DNA from: an uncultured Bacteroidales bacterium
GTDB lineage: Bacteria; Bacteroidota; Bacteroidia; Bacteroidales; Paludibacteraceae
DNA length: 31,851 nt
NCBI GenBank assembly: GCA_937907165.1
Contig: CALCUH010000055.1
Span: 1 to 31,851, forward strand
Direction: 5' to 3'
Notes under the pieces: model-generated
Database searches by the model: none
What the model saw: the letters and a program-made list of their open reading frames with translations, nothing else
What the model was told of the DNA's origin: nothing
Shown: one piece after another, positions 9,401 to 18,500 of the stretch
Layout of the letters: every line of letters starts with the position of its first letter
How positions within the stretch are numbered: position 1 is the stretch's first letter
Translations under genes and position numbers: made by a program

Positions 9401-9464
9401 TTGGTGTCGCTATGGTGCATAGCAATATCAATATTGTGGTTAATGTAGTATATAAATTTTTCAT
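6444..9464 (-). CDS. Secreted Cys/His-repeat surface protein with MBG-like domain and T9SS type A sorting tail
   Basis: 1,006 residues from the chosen ATG. Upstream in-frame codons exist to 9488, but ATG 9464 has a good GAGGGAGGGA ribosome site and starts a clean signal peptide (MKNLYTTLTTILILLCTIAT). Residues about 50-205 contain two beta domains; the second (DDPLLSYTADGIIAGDSL ... NPNYQI) looks like the MBG family of bacterial surface proteins. About 217-741 are some 13 units of about 41 residues with conserved Cys and GH (separate entry). An Ig-like part (about 745-930, YQWYHNGELIPGATEP) follows. The last 75 residues are a Por_Secre_tail type A sorting domain (SPNPMEGEVTVQLYN ... TPGNYIVTV ... 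EKVIKK). The protein is therefore predicted to cross the outer membrane by T9SS and be fixed on the surface, probably as an adhesin; no enzyme motif is seen. Confidence 0.85.
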   Translation of the reverse strand: MKNLYTTLTTILILLCTIATPIDAESISANGSILQERHSAPKNNISGPAATYTVFLDTTIYEYNGETRQPAITVFEDDTELIEGEDFLSVGDLKAKNAGTYKITVLKLGDLSLIETKDWEISTKKITIAPNDGTKHIEMDDPLLSYTADGIIAGDSLVGISLTREKGETLGSYKITAEVEEGANPNYQININGEGTFVIAEHHYSIDETYVLENVIKATCENDGSYDEVYYCQSPECGAECLRYHKTSEKKGHNFSSAFTTDTWPTCTQNGSKSRHCTRCQKAIDTTQIPPTGHLWGEGEITTEPTCTHNGILSYKCLNYQCDSVKQEEIDSLGHEFENDYTLDSTATCETEGVKSRHCIRCEQTTDKIHIPALGHIWGKGRVKKEPKCEEMGEMLFRCTVDGCFGSKTEPIEPIGHLFSSGFITDTFPTCDKEGSKSKHCTRCLERSEVTIIPANGHRWDNGDTIQKPSCTATGMIEFHCIVKSCNVSKTEEINALGHHWDNGVITQEPTCTKHGIRLFTCMTDSCGATKSEKVNELGHSFEKEFSIDIPATCKTSGKKSQHCERCEARANTSLIPASGHAWSDPIVTQAATCTTKGTKVFSCKHSNCNQKMTQEIDALGHNFSAEYSTDIEPTCVHNGSKSRHCTRCTEKIEITSIPSFGHTDGDTLTENYYSPTCTIEGSYEEVIYCLTCKQEISRNKIIIPTKGHNWDEGKYSIEPTTSNKGKIVYTCHDCKITRFEVVDKIYKEIELGKSSNGITFKVNGEGYCPGSEGTISYTISNGVPTEYKVTYSDEAKRQGFKDSDWINVSVDSRIKIVIPQECEAGQYEADVVFRNEAGLETDPMRFDFKVNLSKSYTVAIFEDVVSIDNRENRFTSYQWYHNGELIPGATEPYYQEKGGLTGNYYVKLNVGTDSEVRTCMRDIWDEIIQGKRNIIVSPNPMEGEVTVQLYNFDNHQHSLCVINDGGTTIITEFFNGDAVSINTNVLTPGNYIVTVDGTIEKVIKK
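7240..8816 (-). repeat. Tandem Cys/His-rich 41-residue protein repeats, two alternating types
   Basis: Within the type A substrate, about 13 units of about 41 residues each end in GH. Type A units read like GHNF-x-TD-x-PTC-x-x-x-GSKSRHCTRC-x-IP-x-GH; type B units read like GH-x-W-x-x-G-x-IT-x-EPTC-x-x-x-G-x-x-x-x-x-C-x-x-x-x-C-x-x-K-x-E-x-I-x-x-LGH. By eye the order is a variant unit, then A B A B A B B A B A, then a variant unit, then a last B that lacks its first Cys. Alternation breaks once, at two adjacent B units (RWDNGDTIQ..., HWDNGVITQ...). Most units keep three Cys and one or two His, which could bind metal or form disulfides. Similar GH-x-W ... ATC ... G-x-x-x-YTC repeats are familiar from surface proteins of gut Firmicutes. 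Confidence 0.85.
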
Positions 9465-9514
9465 ATTCCCTCCCTCTTTTGTAAACACATTAAACTCACA
9501 GGATTAATTATGAT

Positions 9515-9532
9515 GTATGTGTCACACAATAC
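9515..9532. promoter_or_regulatory. Palindrome upstream of the Cys/His-repeat gene, possible operator
   Basis: GTATGTGTCACACAATAC contains the odd-centred palindrome TGTGT-C-ACACA flanked by GTA and (with one extra A) TAC. It lies 51-68 bp upstream of the ATG at 9464, a usual place for a dimeric regulator. It is not a CRP-type TGTGA-N6-TCACA site. The regulator is unknown and the site may be chance. Confidence 0.25.
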
Positions 9533-9892
9533 ACTAACAATGTACTTTAAACTTGATTCCTATACATCAAAAATCTTTATCCATTTCAACAAATTTCAAT
9601 CCATAAAAACTATTCGTTCTTATTCCGTTTTTAACAAAAATAAAAAAAAATTCCCTTTTTTGAAAGTTGCATTTAACCTCGTTGTATTGATATTTGATAA
9701 AAATTAGAATATCTTTTTGTTGTGAATCCTAATCGTTTGACACTCTAAAATCTTTTTATTGTAGGGATGGGGGAATGTGGATTTATAGTGCGTTTTTTTG
9801 ATATTTGGCCATTGGTTATTGTGAACGTTTTTACCATTTATGTTTTGACAACTTAATGTGTTTGTATTGGTGGCCTCCCAAAAGAATGTATC

Positions 9893-9930
9893 AAAAAAAA
9901 AGGATGCGCTAATTATAGCGCATCCTTTTT
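9893..9930 (-). terminator. Strong intrinsic terminator after the OmpA/TSP3 gene, possibly bidirectional
   Basis: A perfect 11 bp stem (AAGGATGCGCT at 9900-9910, AGCGCATCCTT at 9917-9927) with a 6-base loop AATTAT. On the minus strand it is followed by a run of T (plus-strand A run 9893-9900); the plus strand also has T at 9926-9930. It sits 27 bp after the stop of the gene ending at 9954. Confidence 0.9.
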
Positions 9931-9953
9931 GGCGGTTTGTTATTGTATTAGAT

Positions 9954-11435
9954 TTATTTCTCGAATCTAACTTTGAATTCAACGCGACGGTTCTTAGCGC
10001 GTCCTGCTGCAGTCTTATTGTCTGCAACTGGTTGCTCTTGACCGAAACCTGCGGAAGTCAAACGCTCAGACTCAACGCCTTTATTCTCCAAATATGCTTT
10101 TACAGCAGCGGCACGGTCCTCAGAAAGAACTTTGTTCTTGTCTGCTTGACCTTTGTTGTCAGTGTGACCATTGATGGAGAGTTTATAAGATGGGTTCTCT
10201 TTCATGATGTTAACTACATCATCCAAAATCTTATTGGAAGACTTCTTGATCTTTGCAGAGCCAGTCTCGAATTCGATGCCGTTCAAAGCCTTCTCGAATA
10301 CTTTCTTAACTTCTGCCTTAATCTCAGGACAACCCTTGTTCTCTTTGATACCAGCTACCTCTGGGCAAACGTCTTCGTAGTCAGATACTCCATCACCGTC
10401 TTTGTCGGTAGGACAACCCTTCTCGTCAACGAAACCTTTAGCTTCAGCTGGGGTGTTAGGACATTGATCCATGTAATCAGCGACACCGTCGCCGTCACTA
10501 TCCAACGGACAACCATTCTCGTCAACGCCACTAGCGATTTCCTCTGCAGTGTTGTTAGCGCAAGAATCCCTGTAATCAGGTACATCATCCTTATCGGTAT
10601 CGATTGGACAACCAAGAGAGTCAACAGTGACACCACTTGGAGTGTTAGGACATTGATCCAAGTAATCAGCAACGCCGTCGCCGTCACTATCTTTAGGACA
10701 ACCGCATCTGTCTCCGCTTGTATTTACACCCTTAGAGATTTCCTCTGGAGTGTTTTTAGGACATAGGTCTTCTTTGTTAAGTACACCATCGTTATCGTAG
10801 TCTTTGTTGAATGCAAAGCTATATACGATACCTAAGTTGTGAAGCAAGTGTTGGTCGTTGTAATTTCCGCACTCTCTGTTATCAACCTTATCAGCATCGC
10901 CGAAAGGATAGCCATAAGTTGCGAAATAGCGGATAGCGAATGCTTCGTTGATTCTTAAATCACAACCAAGACCGCCGCCGAGTACGAAGTTCACTGCTTT
11001 GTTATCGTCGAATGTTGTCTCGTAATCGACATCTGCGTCAAGACCGCTGATTGATCTTACGCCTAATGATACGAATGCGAATGGATGAAGCAAGAATTCT
11101 TCGTCTTTAACGAATTTAATTTTGCCTTGAACATCACCATATATCATATTTGATTTGAATTCTCCGTCGGTTTCGTACATGTCTCCACCTTGGATTCCGT
11201 AACGGCCCCACAATGCGTGAACACCTACATCGAATCTTTCGGTCATGTAGTGGGAGAATGTTAATGAAGCTGAACCATAGAAGTCGCTTGCTGGTTTGAA
11301 GAAATGTGATCCCCAATCGTTAGCAGCTTCAACTTTACCACCATAGAGACCTATGCTCCATGGTCTGTCTGATGTTTGTGCGGCAACTGAGAGAGTCGCC
11401 AAGGCTGCACAGACGAATACGAAAATTTTTTTCAT
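9954..11435 (-). CDS. OmpA-family outer-membrane protein with TSP3-like calcium-binding repeats
   Basis: 493 residues. Signal peptide MKKIFVFVCAALATLSVAAQ, then a beta-barrel-like region (about 21-220, WSIGLYGG, YGSASLTFSHYMTERFDVGVH). Five acidic repeats of the thrombospondin type 3 kind follow (about 225-370), e.g. DSDGDGVADYLDQCPNTP, each with Asp ladders able to bind Ca2+ and a Cys pair per repeat. The end is an OmpA domain (about 380-493) with INGHTDNKGQADKNKVLSE, DRAAAVKAYL and GRAKNRRVEF, which binds peptidoglycan. This is the OprF-like layout common in Bacteroidota and likely abundant in the outer membrane. It has its own promoter (11489-11496) and a strong terminator, so it can be expressed apart from the upstream adhesin/PorP pair, though its position suggests it may help anchor that system. 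Confidence 0.93.
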   Translation of the reverse strand: MKKIFVFVCAALATLSVAAQTSDRPWSIGLYGGKVEAANDWGSHFFKPASDFYGSASLTFSHYMTERFDVGVHALWGRYGIQGGDMYETDGEFKSNMIYGDVQGKIKFVKDEEFLLHPFAFVSLGVRSISGLDADVDYETTFDDNKAVNFVLGGGLGCDLRINEAFAIRYFATYGYPFGDADKVDNRECGNYNDQHLLHNLGIVYSFAFNKDYDNDGVLNKEDLCPKNTPEEISKGVNTSGDRCGCPKDSDGDGVADYLDQCPNTPSGVTVDSLGCPIDTDKDDVPDYRDSCANNTAEEIASGVDENGCPLDSDGDGVADYMDQCPNTPAEAKGFVDEKGCPTDKDGDGVSDYEDVCPEVAGIKENKGCPEIKAEVKKVFEKALNGIEFETGSAKIKKSSNKILDDVVNIMKENPSYKLSINGHTDNKGQADKNKVLSEDRAAAVKAYLENKGVESERLTSAGFGQEQPVADNKTAAGRAKNRRVEFKVRFEK

Positions 11436-11488
11436 CTTAAAAATTTATTTATTAATAATATTTGTATCCTTTTTTTTACAACTTTTTG

Positions 11489-11496
11489 CAAATATA
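11489..11496 (-). promoter_or_regulatory. Promoter -7 box of the OmpA/TSP3 gene
   Basis: On the minus strand TATATTTG (plus 11489-11496) matches TAnnTTTG exactly, 54 bp upstream of the ATG. TTTG at plus 11513-11516 (16 bp further upstream) may serve as the -33 box, although the spacing is a little short. The resulting leader would be about 45 nt. Confidence 0.6.
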
Positions 11497-11597
11497 GTCT
11501 AATTTATGTAAACAAAACTAAAATTGTAGATATATTTTTGGATGAAAACCCTTTTTTTTCGATGTCTGTTTGGCGCTTTTTTATTACCGATTTCCTA

Positions 11598-12590
11598 TTA
11601 ATTTCTGTAATAGCGAGTGTATTTTTTCCTACTCCTACCGTAATTCGCATAGCATCCTTTCCCTTTTTCTCTGATTTTAAATTCTATACCTAATTCATGG
11701 GTGCCGTAGCTGCCGTGTCGTAGATTGGAAAAATTGTAGTCGTAAGAATAATAAATGCTGAAAAAGTCCCATGTCAAGCCTGTAGAGAAGCCTACTTCGT
11801 TAGGGATTCTGTAGGTGGCTCCGACGTAAAAGAGATCTGCTGGGGAGTTGTCGTATTCAGTGATATAGTGGAATAACAATGAGATTTGATGTTTCGTCAC
11901 GTTGTTCGCATTGATTTTATCATCTCCGTCAAAAAAATAGAAGGAGTAGGCGGGCGATAGTCTCCACCATTCGGAAGATTGGAAACTATAGTTGAAGAAT
12001 CCGAAGAAGGTTCTGTTCATGGTGACGTAATCGGTTCCTTTTAACAAGTGCATGCAAGAGGCGCCGAATTCTAGATTTTGCAACAAAATTTCAAATCCGG
12101 CGTCAATGTCCGCCGCATTTCCTTTCTCCAGTTTCTCTACAATGGAGGCTATGTTTTGGCTGCCGACACGTTCGTCGTTGATGATTTCGTCGGAATCGTA
12201 TCCTTTACTCATCATACCAGCTGTGACACCCAAGTTTAGGTAGGAATCGTCACCGATGGGCACACAAAAAGCATAATCCACTTTGGGATTAATGGTTCGT
12301 TGGTAGCCTATCTCGTCGCATATGACGTTTAATCCAACTTGCGAATGTGCTCCTAAGAAAAAGTATTTGCCAGAGAAAAAGAGATCTTTGGGCATTCCTT
12401 CTATATTAACCCATTGTAGTCTTCCTCCTAATTGAATGGTGGAATATTGTAATTCGGGAATGTAGCCAGGGTTGAAAAAGCTATATTGCAGTTGCTTGTT
12501 CGTGAAGAATGGCATCTCCTGGGCGGCAAGTGTGATGCTTGTTGCCCAGAAAGCTGCAATGGCTACTATTTTATTAATTATCGTTCTCAT
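11598..12590 (-). CDS. PorP/SprF-family type IX secretion outer-membrane protein
   Basis: 330 residues. Signal peptide MRTIINKIVAIAAFWATSITLAAQ, then QEMPFFTNKQLQYSFFNPGY, matching the conserved opening of PorP/SprF proteins (Q-x-P-x-F-x-Q ... NP). The rest alternates strands with aromatic ends (GVTAGMMSKG, FGFFNYSF, YVGATYRIPNEVGFSTGLTWDFFSIYYSYDYN, HELGIEFKI) and resembles the last strands of an outer-membrane barrel. In Flavobacterium, SprF is needed for surface delivery of the adhesin SprB, and PorP/SprF proteins are paired with type B substrates. Here the ATG follows the stop of the giant type B adhesin after a single G (TAA-G-ATG), so translation is probably coupled and the pair is likely cognate. 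Length fits the family. Confidence 0.9.
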   Translation of the reverse strand: MRTIINKIVAIAAFWATSITLAAQEMPFFTNKQLQYSFFNPGYIPELQYSTIQLGGRLQWVNIEGMPKDLFFSGKYFFLGAHSQVGLNVICDEIGYQRTINPKVDYAFCVPIGDDSYLNLGVTAGMMSKGYDSDEIINDERVGSQNIASIVEKLEKGNAADIDAGFEILLQNLEFGASCMHLLKGTDYVTMNRTFFGFFNYSFQSSEWWRLSPAYSFYFFDGDDKINANNVTKHQISLLFHYITEYDNSPADLFYVGATYRIPNEVGFSTGLTWDFFSIYYSYDYNFSNLRHGSYGTHELGIEFKIREKGKGCYANYGRSRKKYTRYYRN

Positions 12591-12591
12591 C

Positions 12592-15500
12592 TTATCTTAC
12601 AAGTGTAATATAGCCGGTTTTGAATTTTTTCTCTCCTTTTTCAAAGTAGGTTAAAGAGTAGAAATAGGTGTCTTCGGACGCAGGTTCTCCTTTGTAGCTT
12701 CCGTCCCATCCTTTGCCTTGGTATATGAGAGTGCCGACTCTGTCGAATATTTGGAGATCATAGTCTTCCATGAAGATGTACTCTCCGTCGGCTATCATCG
12801 TGTTAGGCACGAAGATGAATGGGTCTATCTTAAGGATGGCGCTTGCGCTCTTCTTGCAACCGTATTGGTGCTCCACTAAGAGGTTGACGTTGATATCCCT
12901 TCTGCTGTGGATGATGGTGTCATTGTAGGTGTGGAAGATGCTGTTGCTGCTTGAATCCACTTCCATCTTGCCGTCTCCGAAGTTCCATGTGAACTTGTAG
13001 AGGTTGCTTCCGCTTGGGGTGTACTTCTCTCTCAACTCAATCTCTTTCACGTCGTCGCTCAGTGCGTATTCAGAGTCTTCGATTAAGTCGAATTCAATGA
13101 TTGGGTCTTCCAAGTAGGCTACGCTGATATTGACTGGCTTCTCTGCCGGACATCCGTTTTCATCTGTTCCTTTTAATATGATTTTGCGGTCATTGTCGGC
13201 GATGAATCTGATGTCTCTGCCTGAAACTATGCTATCTTCGAAGTCCCATCTGACGTCTGTCAGTACGCTTTCGGCGCTAAGAACGATGAGGGAGTCTCTA
13301 CAACTTGTCACGTTGCCTGTGATGGTTATTTCTTTGTTCGGATAGGCTTCTATGGTGAAGTCTACTGTGTCTTTACATCCAAGTTCCTTTTCTGTGGCAA
13401 TTAGTCTGAAGTCTGTGGTTTCAGTGATGGCTTCGTTGTAAATTTCCCCTGTCGTGATGGTCCCGTCTGTCAGATTGGTCCATTCGAACTCGCGGGCGTT
13501 TTCTCCTGAAACCTTAAAGTTCGCCAAGCTGCCGTAGCAGTAGGTGCCTTCCTGATGATCCACTTTAAGGTTCTCGACGCTATGCATCTTCACGTTTAAG
13601 ATGTGGTGAGTCGTACAGCCTTCCTCGTTGTGTACCGCCAACTCGTAGGTGCCTGTCTTGCCTAAATTTTGGAAGATGTTGGCGAATCTGACGTTGTCCG
13701 TCTTGTTCCAAATGGTGTCCACCGTCTCGGTCACATTGTTCTTTAGGATGATGTCGTCTATCGTCACATTGTTTCTTGCGCAAGTGTCGAAAGTCAACTC
13801 TCTTGGTTTCACGGCGTTGTTGAATACAATTGTGACGTTGGTGTCTGCCTTACAGTAAATGTCTTTGAATATTCTGCGTCCTTCCACTGAGAAGGTCATT
13901 GTTTGTGCTTCTTCTGAAATTACAGTGATGGATGGCTCTTTCTTGCCATTGCTCCATTCATAATTTTCCGCTCCTGTAGCTTCCAATACGATTGTTTGGT
14001 CGGTACATGCGGCACCGCCTCCCGCTACGGTTATCTCCATCGGATCGTCTACGTTGATGACGAGGCTGGCCGTGTCGTGGCAGATGTTCATGCTGTCGGA
14101 ATAATATGCGAAGTATGTTCCGCTCTTGTTTACTTTCTCGGCATCGAAGGTGATTCCTTCCGCATTCTTGAATGTGACGCTGTGTTTAGGGGTGCCTCCG
14201 ATGTAGCTGCCGTTCGTGAAATCGTAAAGGTTGACTGTCTCTCCGTAACAGATGGCAGTATCCTTATCCATCGATTCTATGGCTGGATAGACGGTCATCC
14301 ATGAACTGTCGGCTTCGCTGACGCATCCGCTTAGGTCTTGAACTTGACGGACTAAGTAGAGTTTACGTGTCGCGATGTCGGTGGAGATAGTCGTCGTGTT
14401 GGTGTCTGCTTTTGGCGGATAGACGGATAGGTCTTCCCAAAGGAGTCGTACGTTGTTAGCGTTTACTTTGCCTTTCAACTCATATTCTCCTGTGTTTTGA
14501 CAGAAGTTTTGGTCAGCCACGCTTGGTTTGCTTGGCTGAGTGTTGAAAGTGAGTTGGCTGATGCCTTCCGATTGGCAGATTGCGCCGTTGCTTTCATATT
14601 GATAGGTGATTCGGTACGTGCCTCCGCTTGTGATGGAGTCAGCGATGTCTGTGACGTCGGTCGCTCTTCCGTTGTTTATGATTTCGTAGGCGCTGACGGT
14701 GATGTCGTCATCGAATCCTTCCGCATGAGCGGCTTTCTCCGCAAGGCTTACGAGGTTGATGTTGTTTGGTACGCAGGTTGTCGTGTCTTTCAGTCTCACT
14801 CGTATTTGAGGAAGTGTGGTGATGGTCACGTCCGCTTGTTTGCTTGAACATTTCGTGTCGGTGTTCACTTGTGTGACGTGGTATACAACCGTTCCGTATT
14901 CTTTAATGGATGTGGTGGCTTCTTCTTCTCCGATGAATAGGGTGTCTCCCGCTTCGTCGGTCCATGTCAACGCTAACTTCTCTCCATCTCCGATAATCTT
15001 CTCTAGGATGATTTCCTTATCTCCTCCTGTCGTGTCTTGGCAGAAATAGAGGGTGGTGTCTGGAAGTGTGGCAGGGTTCGTATGAACTGTAATCTGGATG
15101 TCTAAGCTGTCTTGACAGAACAGACTGCCGATTTTCTTCTCTCCGATCAGTCGGAACTTCTCGCTCTCGGTCACGCTGGATGCGAATGGGAAGCTGGCTG
15201 TCTCTTCGCTATTACCATTGCCTCTTATCCATGTATAACGGTCTGCGTTGATGGCTATTAGACCTTCCACCTCTTCGCCTTGGCAAATTTCTTTGCTTCC
15301 TTCTGTCGACACGCCGATGGAGTCGTAGATGATGATTTCCACGGTGTCTTGTCTTTCACAGCCAGAGATCTCTTCGTTCGCTTTTATTACGTATTGTCCG
15401 CTCTTGGAAATTGCTTCCGGCGCAGTGACGGACGTCAGGTTCTGGTTCTCGGACAAGTAGTAGTAGGAGAGCTTTTTCTCTTCGTCATTCCCAGAATAGG

Positions 15501-18500
15501 ATTTCTCTGCTTTCTCCGCCAAATCGATGGTTGTTCCGAAACAGCCCTCTAATAGTTCGATTGGTGAGTATTGGATGCTTTCCCTCACGTCGACTGTGAA
15601 TGATAACGCTTCGCTTCGGCAATTGCTCTTTTGGTCTACCGCTTGCAAAGTGTATGGGGTGATTCCGTAGTTTTGGGTGTTGAAGTTTAGCGTGTCCGCC
15701 AAGGTCTCTTCAGCTTGACTCTTCCATTCGAAGGTTTGGTTCATGCTGTTGGCGCCAGTTTTCTTGGCGGTGAATTGGGCTATGCCTGTTCCTTGACAGA
15801 GGATCGTGTCTCCGATCAGTTGCGGTGTCCCCGGTTGTTCATAGAATTGGATGGAGAGCGTCTTGTTCGCCTCGCATTGGTTATCGTCTGTGAAGTATAG
15901 GGTATAGAGTCCGCTCTCACTGATTGAATCGTCGTTAGCCACAAGAGTCCCGTTGGATTCCGTGCGGTCGTATATAGGATTGGTACCTCCGCTTACACTG
16001 CTGATGGCGTTAGTCTTCAGTGCGTAAGTGAATGGCTGGCAGATGGTGTCTACCTTATCCAAGCCGATGGTGATTTGCGGATTGACCGTAATTACGACGT
16101 GGTTGCGTTGACTTACGCAATTGGTCTTTTTGTCGATGGTCTCGATTTGATATGAATATGAAGCTGTTTGTGTCGTGCTGACTTCCACAAATTCTTTCTC
16201 AGAAATCATTTCTGAATTTTGATTGTACCATTTGATGCTGTAGCCTTGGATGTTGCTGTTGCTTCGTCCGATGTTTACGGTCCTGTTCTCTTTTGCGGCG
16301 GTGTCTTGACAAAGCGAGAATGCGGTGTCTGGGAGTGGTGCAGGTGCCACGTTCACGGTCAAATGCTGGGTGAGTGTGTCGGAACAGGTTGTTCCCTTTA
16401 GACTCTCTATTAAGTAGATTGTTGTGTCTTGTCTGATATTTTTAATAGAGAAGTCTGCTGACGTGCTCATCACATTGCCGCCTTCGAATCCCCATGCGTA
16501 GGTGACAGGTCTTTCATCGCCGATAGCTGAGAGATTAACTGTGTCGCCTTCACATAATGTTGTCTTGCCAGCTATATCGAATACTGGGTTCTTGTGGAAG
16601 ATGAGGGTCAATTCGTTTGTCGCATCGCATTGTGTCATTTCATCCTCAACAGTGAAGATGTAGCGTAACGTGTCTTGTTGTGTCTTGCTTACGTTCTTCA
16701 ACTCGTTTTCTCCGATGGAGAATCCGTTCTCCGTAGCGATGAAACGAATCTTTGTATGTGGGGTGGAATCGATGACGAATGATGCCATCGCTAAGTCATA
16801 GACATTGACGGTCTCGCCTTCGCACTTCTCCATCTTCCCGTTGTCGGCGATAGGATTCACTTTTATAGCCTCCTTGATTTCCGCTATGATGGTGTCGAAT
16901 CCGCTGACGCATCCGCTTAGGATGTCTTTTGCGAATGCGGTGTATTGCGCTACAGGCGGCGTGTTCGGAATGAGGAACGTGTCTCCTTGTTGCGTGGAGG
17001 TGTAGTCTCCCCAGAATATTTTTGTCTTTTGGGTGTCGTTGTCTTGCTTAGCCGTCAGATGGAGTTGCCCGTTTGCGGAGCAGAACCAAACCGTGTCTTT
17101 GCCCTCCTCGATGATAGGGGTGCTAGGTTTCTTGTTGATGGTGATGTAGACAGAGTCCGAGGCGGAGCAGATACCGTCGGTGATGTTGTAGGCGTAAAGC
17201 ATACTGTCTACGCCTGCCGTGTATTGTATGTTGCTTGCCTCCTCGTCTGTGAGTGCGCTCTCCTGTTTGTTCACGATTTTCGAATAGGTGATGTCGTAAT
17301 TGCTTACGTTGGAGATGTTGGTGGTCGTGGAAGAGGTGAGGTAATTCAAAACGTTTGTTCGGAAGTCTATGCTGTCAGGCTGACACACGGCCGGCAAGTC
17401 TTCCATCTGGAGTTTGATGGCTCTGTTCACGACGAACGGAACGATGGTGTCGTGGAAACATCCGTTGGTGACGTTGCGTTGGCGGATGGTGTACTTGATC
17501 GTGGTGGAGTTGCCCGTCATGACCACTTCGTCGGTGTTGATTGGTGTGCTGACGGTGTCACCCTTCTCGTTGAACCAGAGGATGGACAAGTCTTTCTTTG
17601 GGTTGTCGTCAGATTCGTTGAGCGTCACTGGGATGAGGTGCTCTCCGGAGAGTTGGCAGAAGGTGTCGCTTTGGACGGTCGCCGCAACAGGGATCTTCTT
17701 CACGTCCATATAGACCATCAAAGAGTCGTAGCAGGTGAGGTTGTTAAGCGGGAATTGCTCAACGGCTTTGAGGTAAATGTGCTCTTTCTCGCCTGTGTTA
17801 TAGTGCGTCGGGTCGTTGATCAGCCTATTGTCCGCACTTCTGTACCATGAGTAGTCGTAGCCTTTGTTCGGTGTAGGCAGGGCGGTGTCTTGGTATTGGC
17901 ATATCTCAATGTCAGGTATGCTTTCGATGACAGGAAGACCATGGAAAATCATGGTGGCTGTGTCGAGGAATTGACAACCGCTGACGTGGTCTATGATTTC
18001 GATGAAGTAGTTGGTCGTGTCGGTCTCATGGATGCTCTTGTTGGAGGCAACCTTTCCTTTGATCGGGTTATTGAAGTCCGGTACGTTTCCGCTCATCTTG
18101 TAGATGTTGAAGCGGAGGTCTGATTTCGAGTTCTTCGTGTTGAGGAGCACTTTCTTTTCCACGTCTTGGTAGAGGTCGAACGAGTCTCTGAAACAGAAGT
18201 GGAGTGTGCCTGTCTTGGCGAATTCGACAGGGAAGGAGATGACGGCATGTATGGTGTCGAGGTCGCTGACGCATCCCGTTCTTTCGTTTTGGGAGAATGC
18301 GTAGTAGTCGCTGGCGCTCTTCGTGATGAGTATGCTGTCACCCGTTGTGCTTGTCGTATAGTCGCCCCAGTGGATTTGTGTCGGGTTTTGGGTGTCAGCC
18401 TCGTCGTTCATGTTTCGTGCCGAGAGGTAGATCGGTGCGTCGTCTTTGCAGAACCAAACAGTGTCTTTGCCCTCCTCGATGATAGGGGTGTTCGGCTTTT

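Larger units (their letters stand above)
9465..9953. other. Gene-free 489 bp between two minus-strand genes
   Basis: AT-rich stretch between the start of the Cys/His-repeat gene and the end of the OmpA/TSP3 gene. It holds the terminator at 9893-9930 and, 51-68 bp before the repeat-protein ATG, the near-palindrome GTATGTGTCACACAATAC (9515-9532). A clear TAnnTTTG promoter for the repeat gene is not visible; TACATTG on the minus strand at about 9540 is one base short. Open frames on either strand here lack any recognisable feature and I do not call them genes. Confidence 0.5.

Noticed and set aside
9858..10766. Open frame of 302 codons on the plus strand
   Set aside because: Lies antisense to the well-supported OmpA/TSP3 gene and crosses its terminator; the protein has no family features.
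16945..17850. Open frame of 301 codons on the plus strand
   Set aside because: Antisense to the giant adhesin; rich in Val/Arg/Asp as expected from the reverse complement of Thr/Asn/Asp-rich coding DNA, with no recognisable domain.
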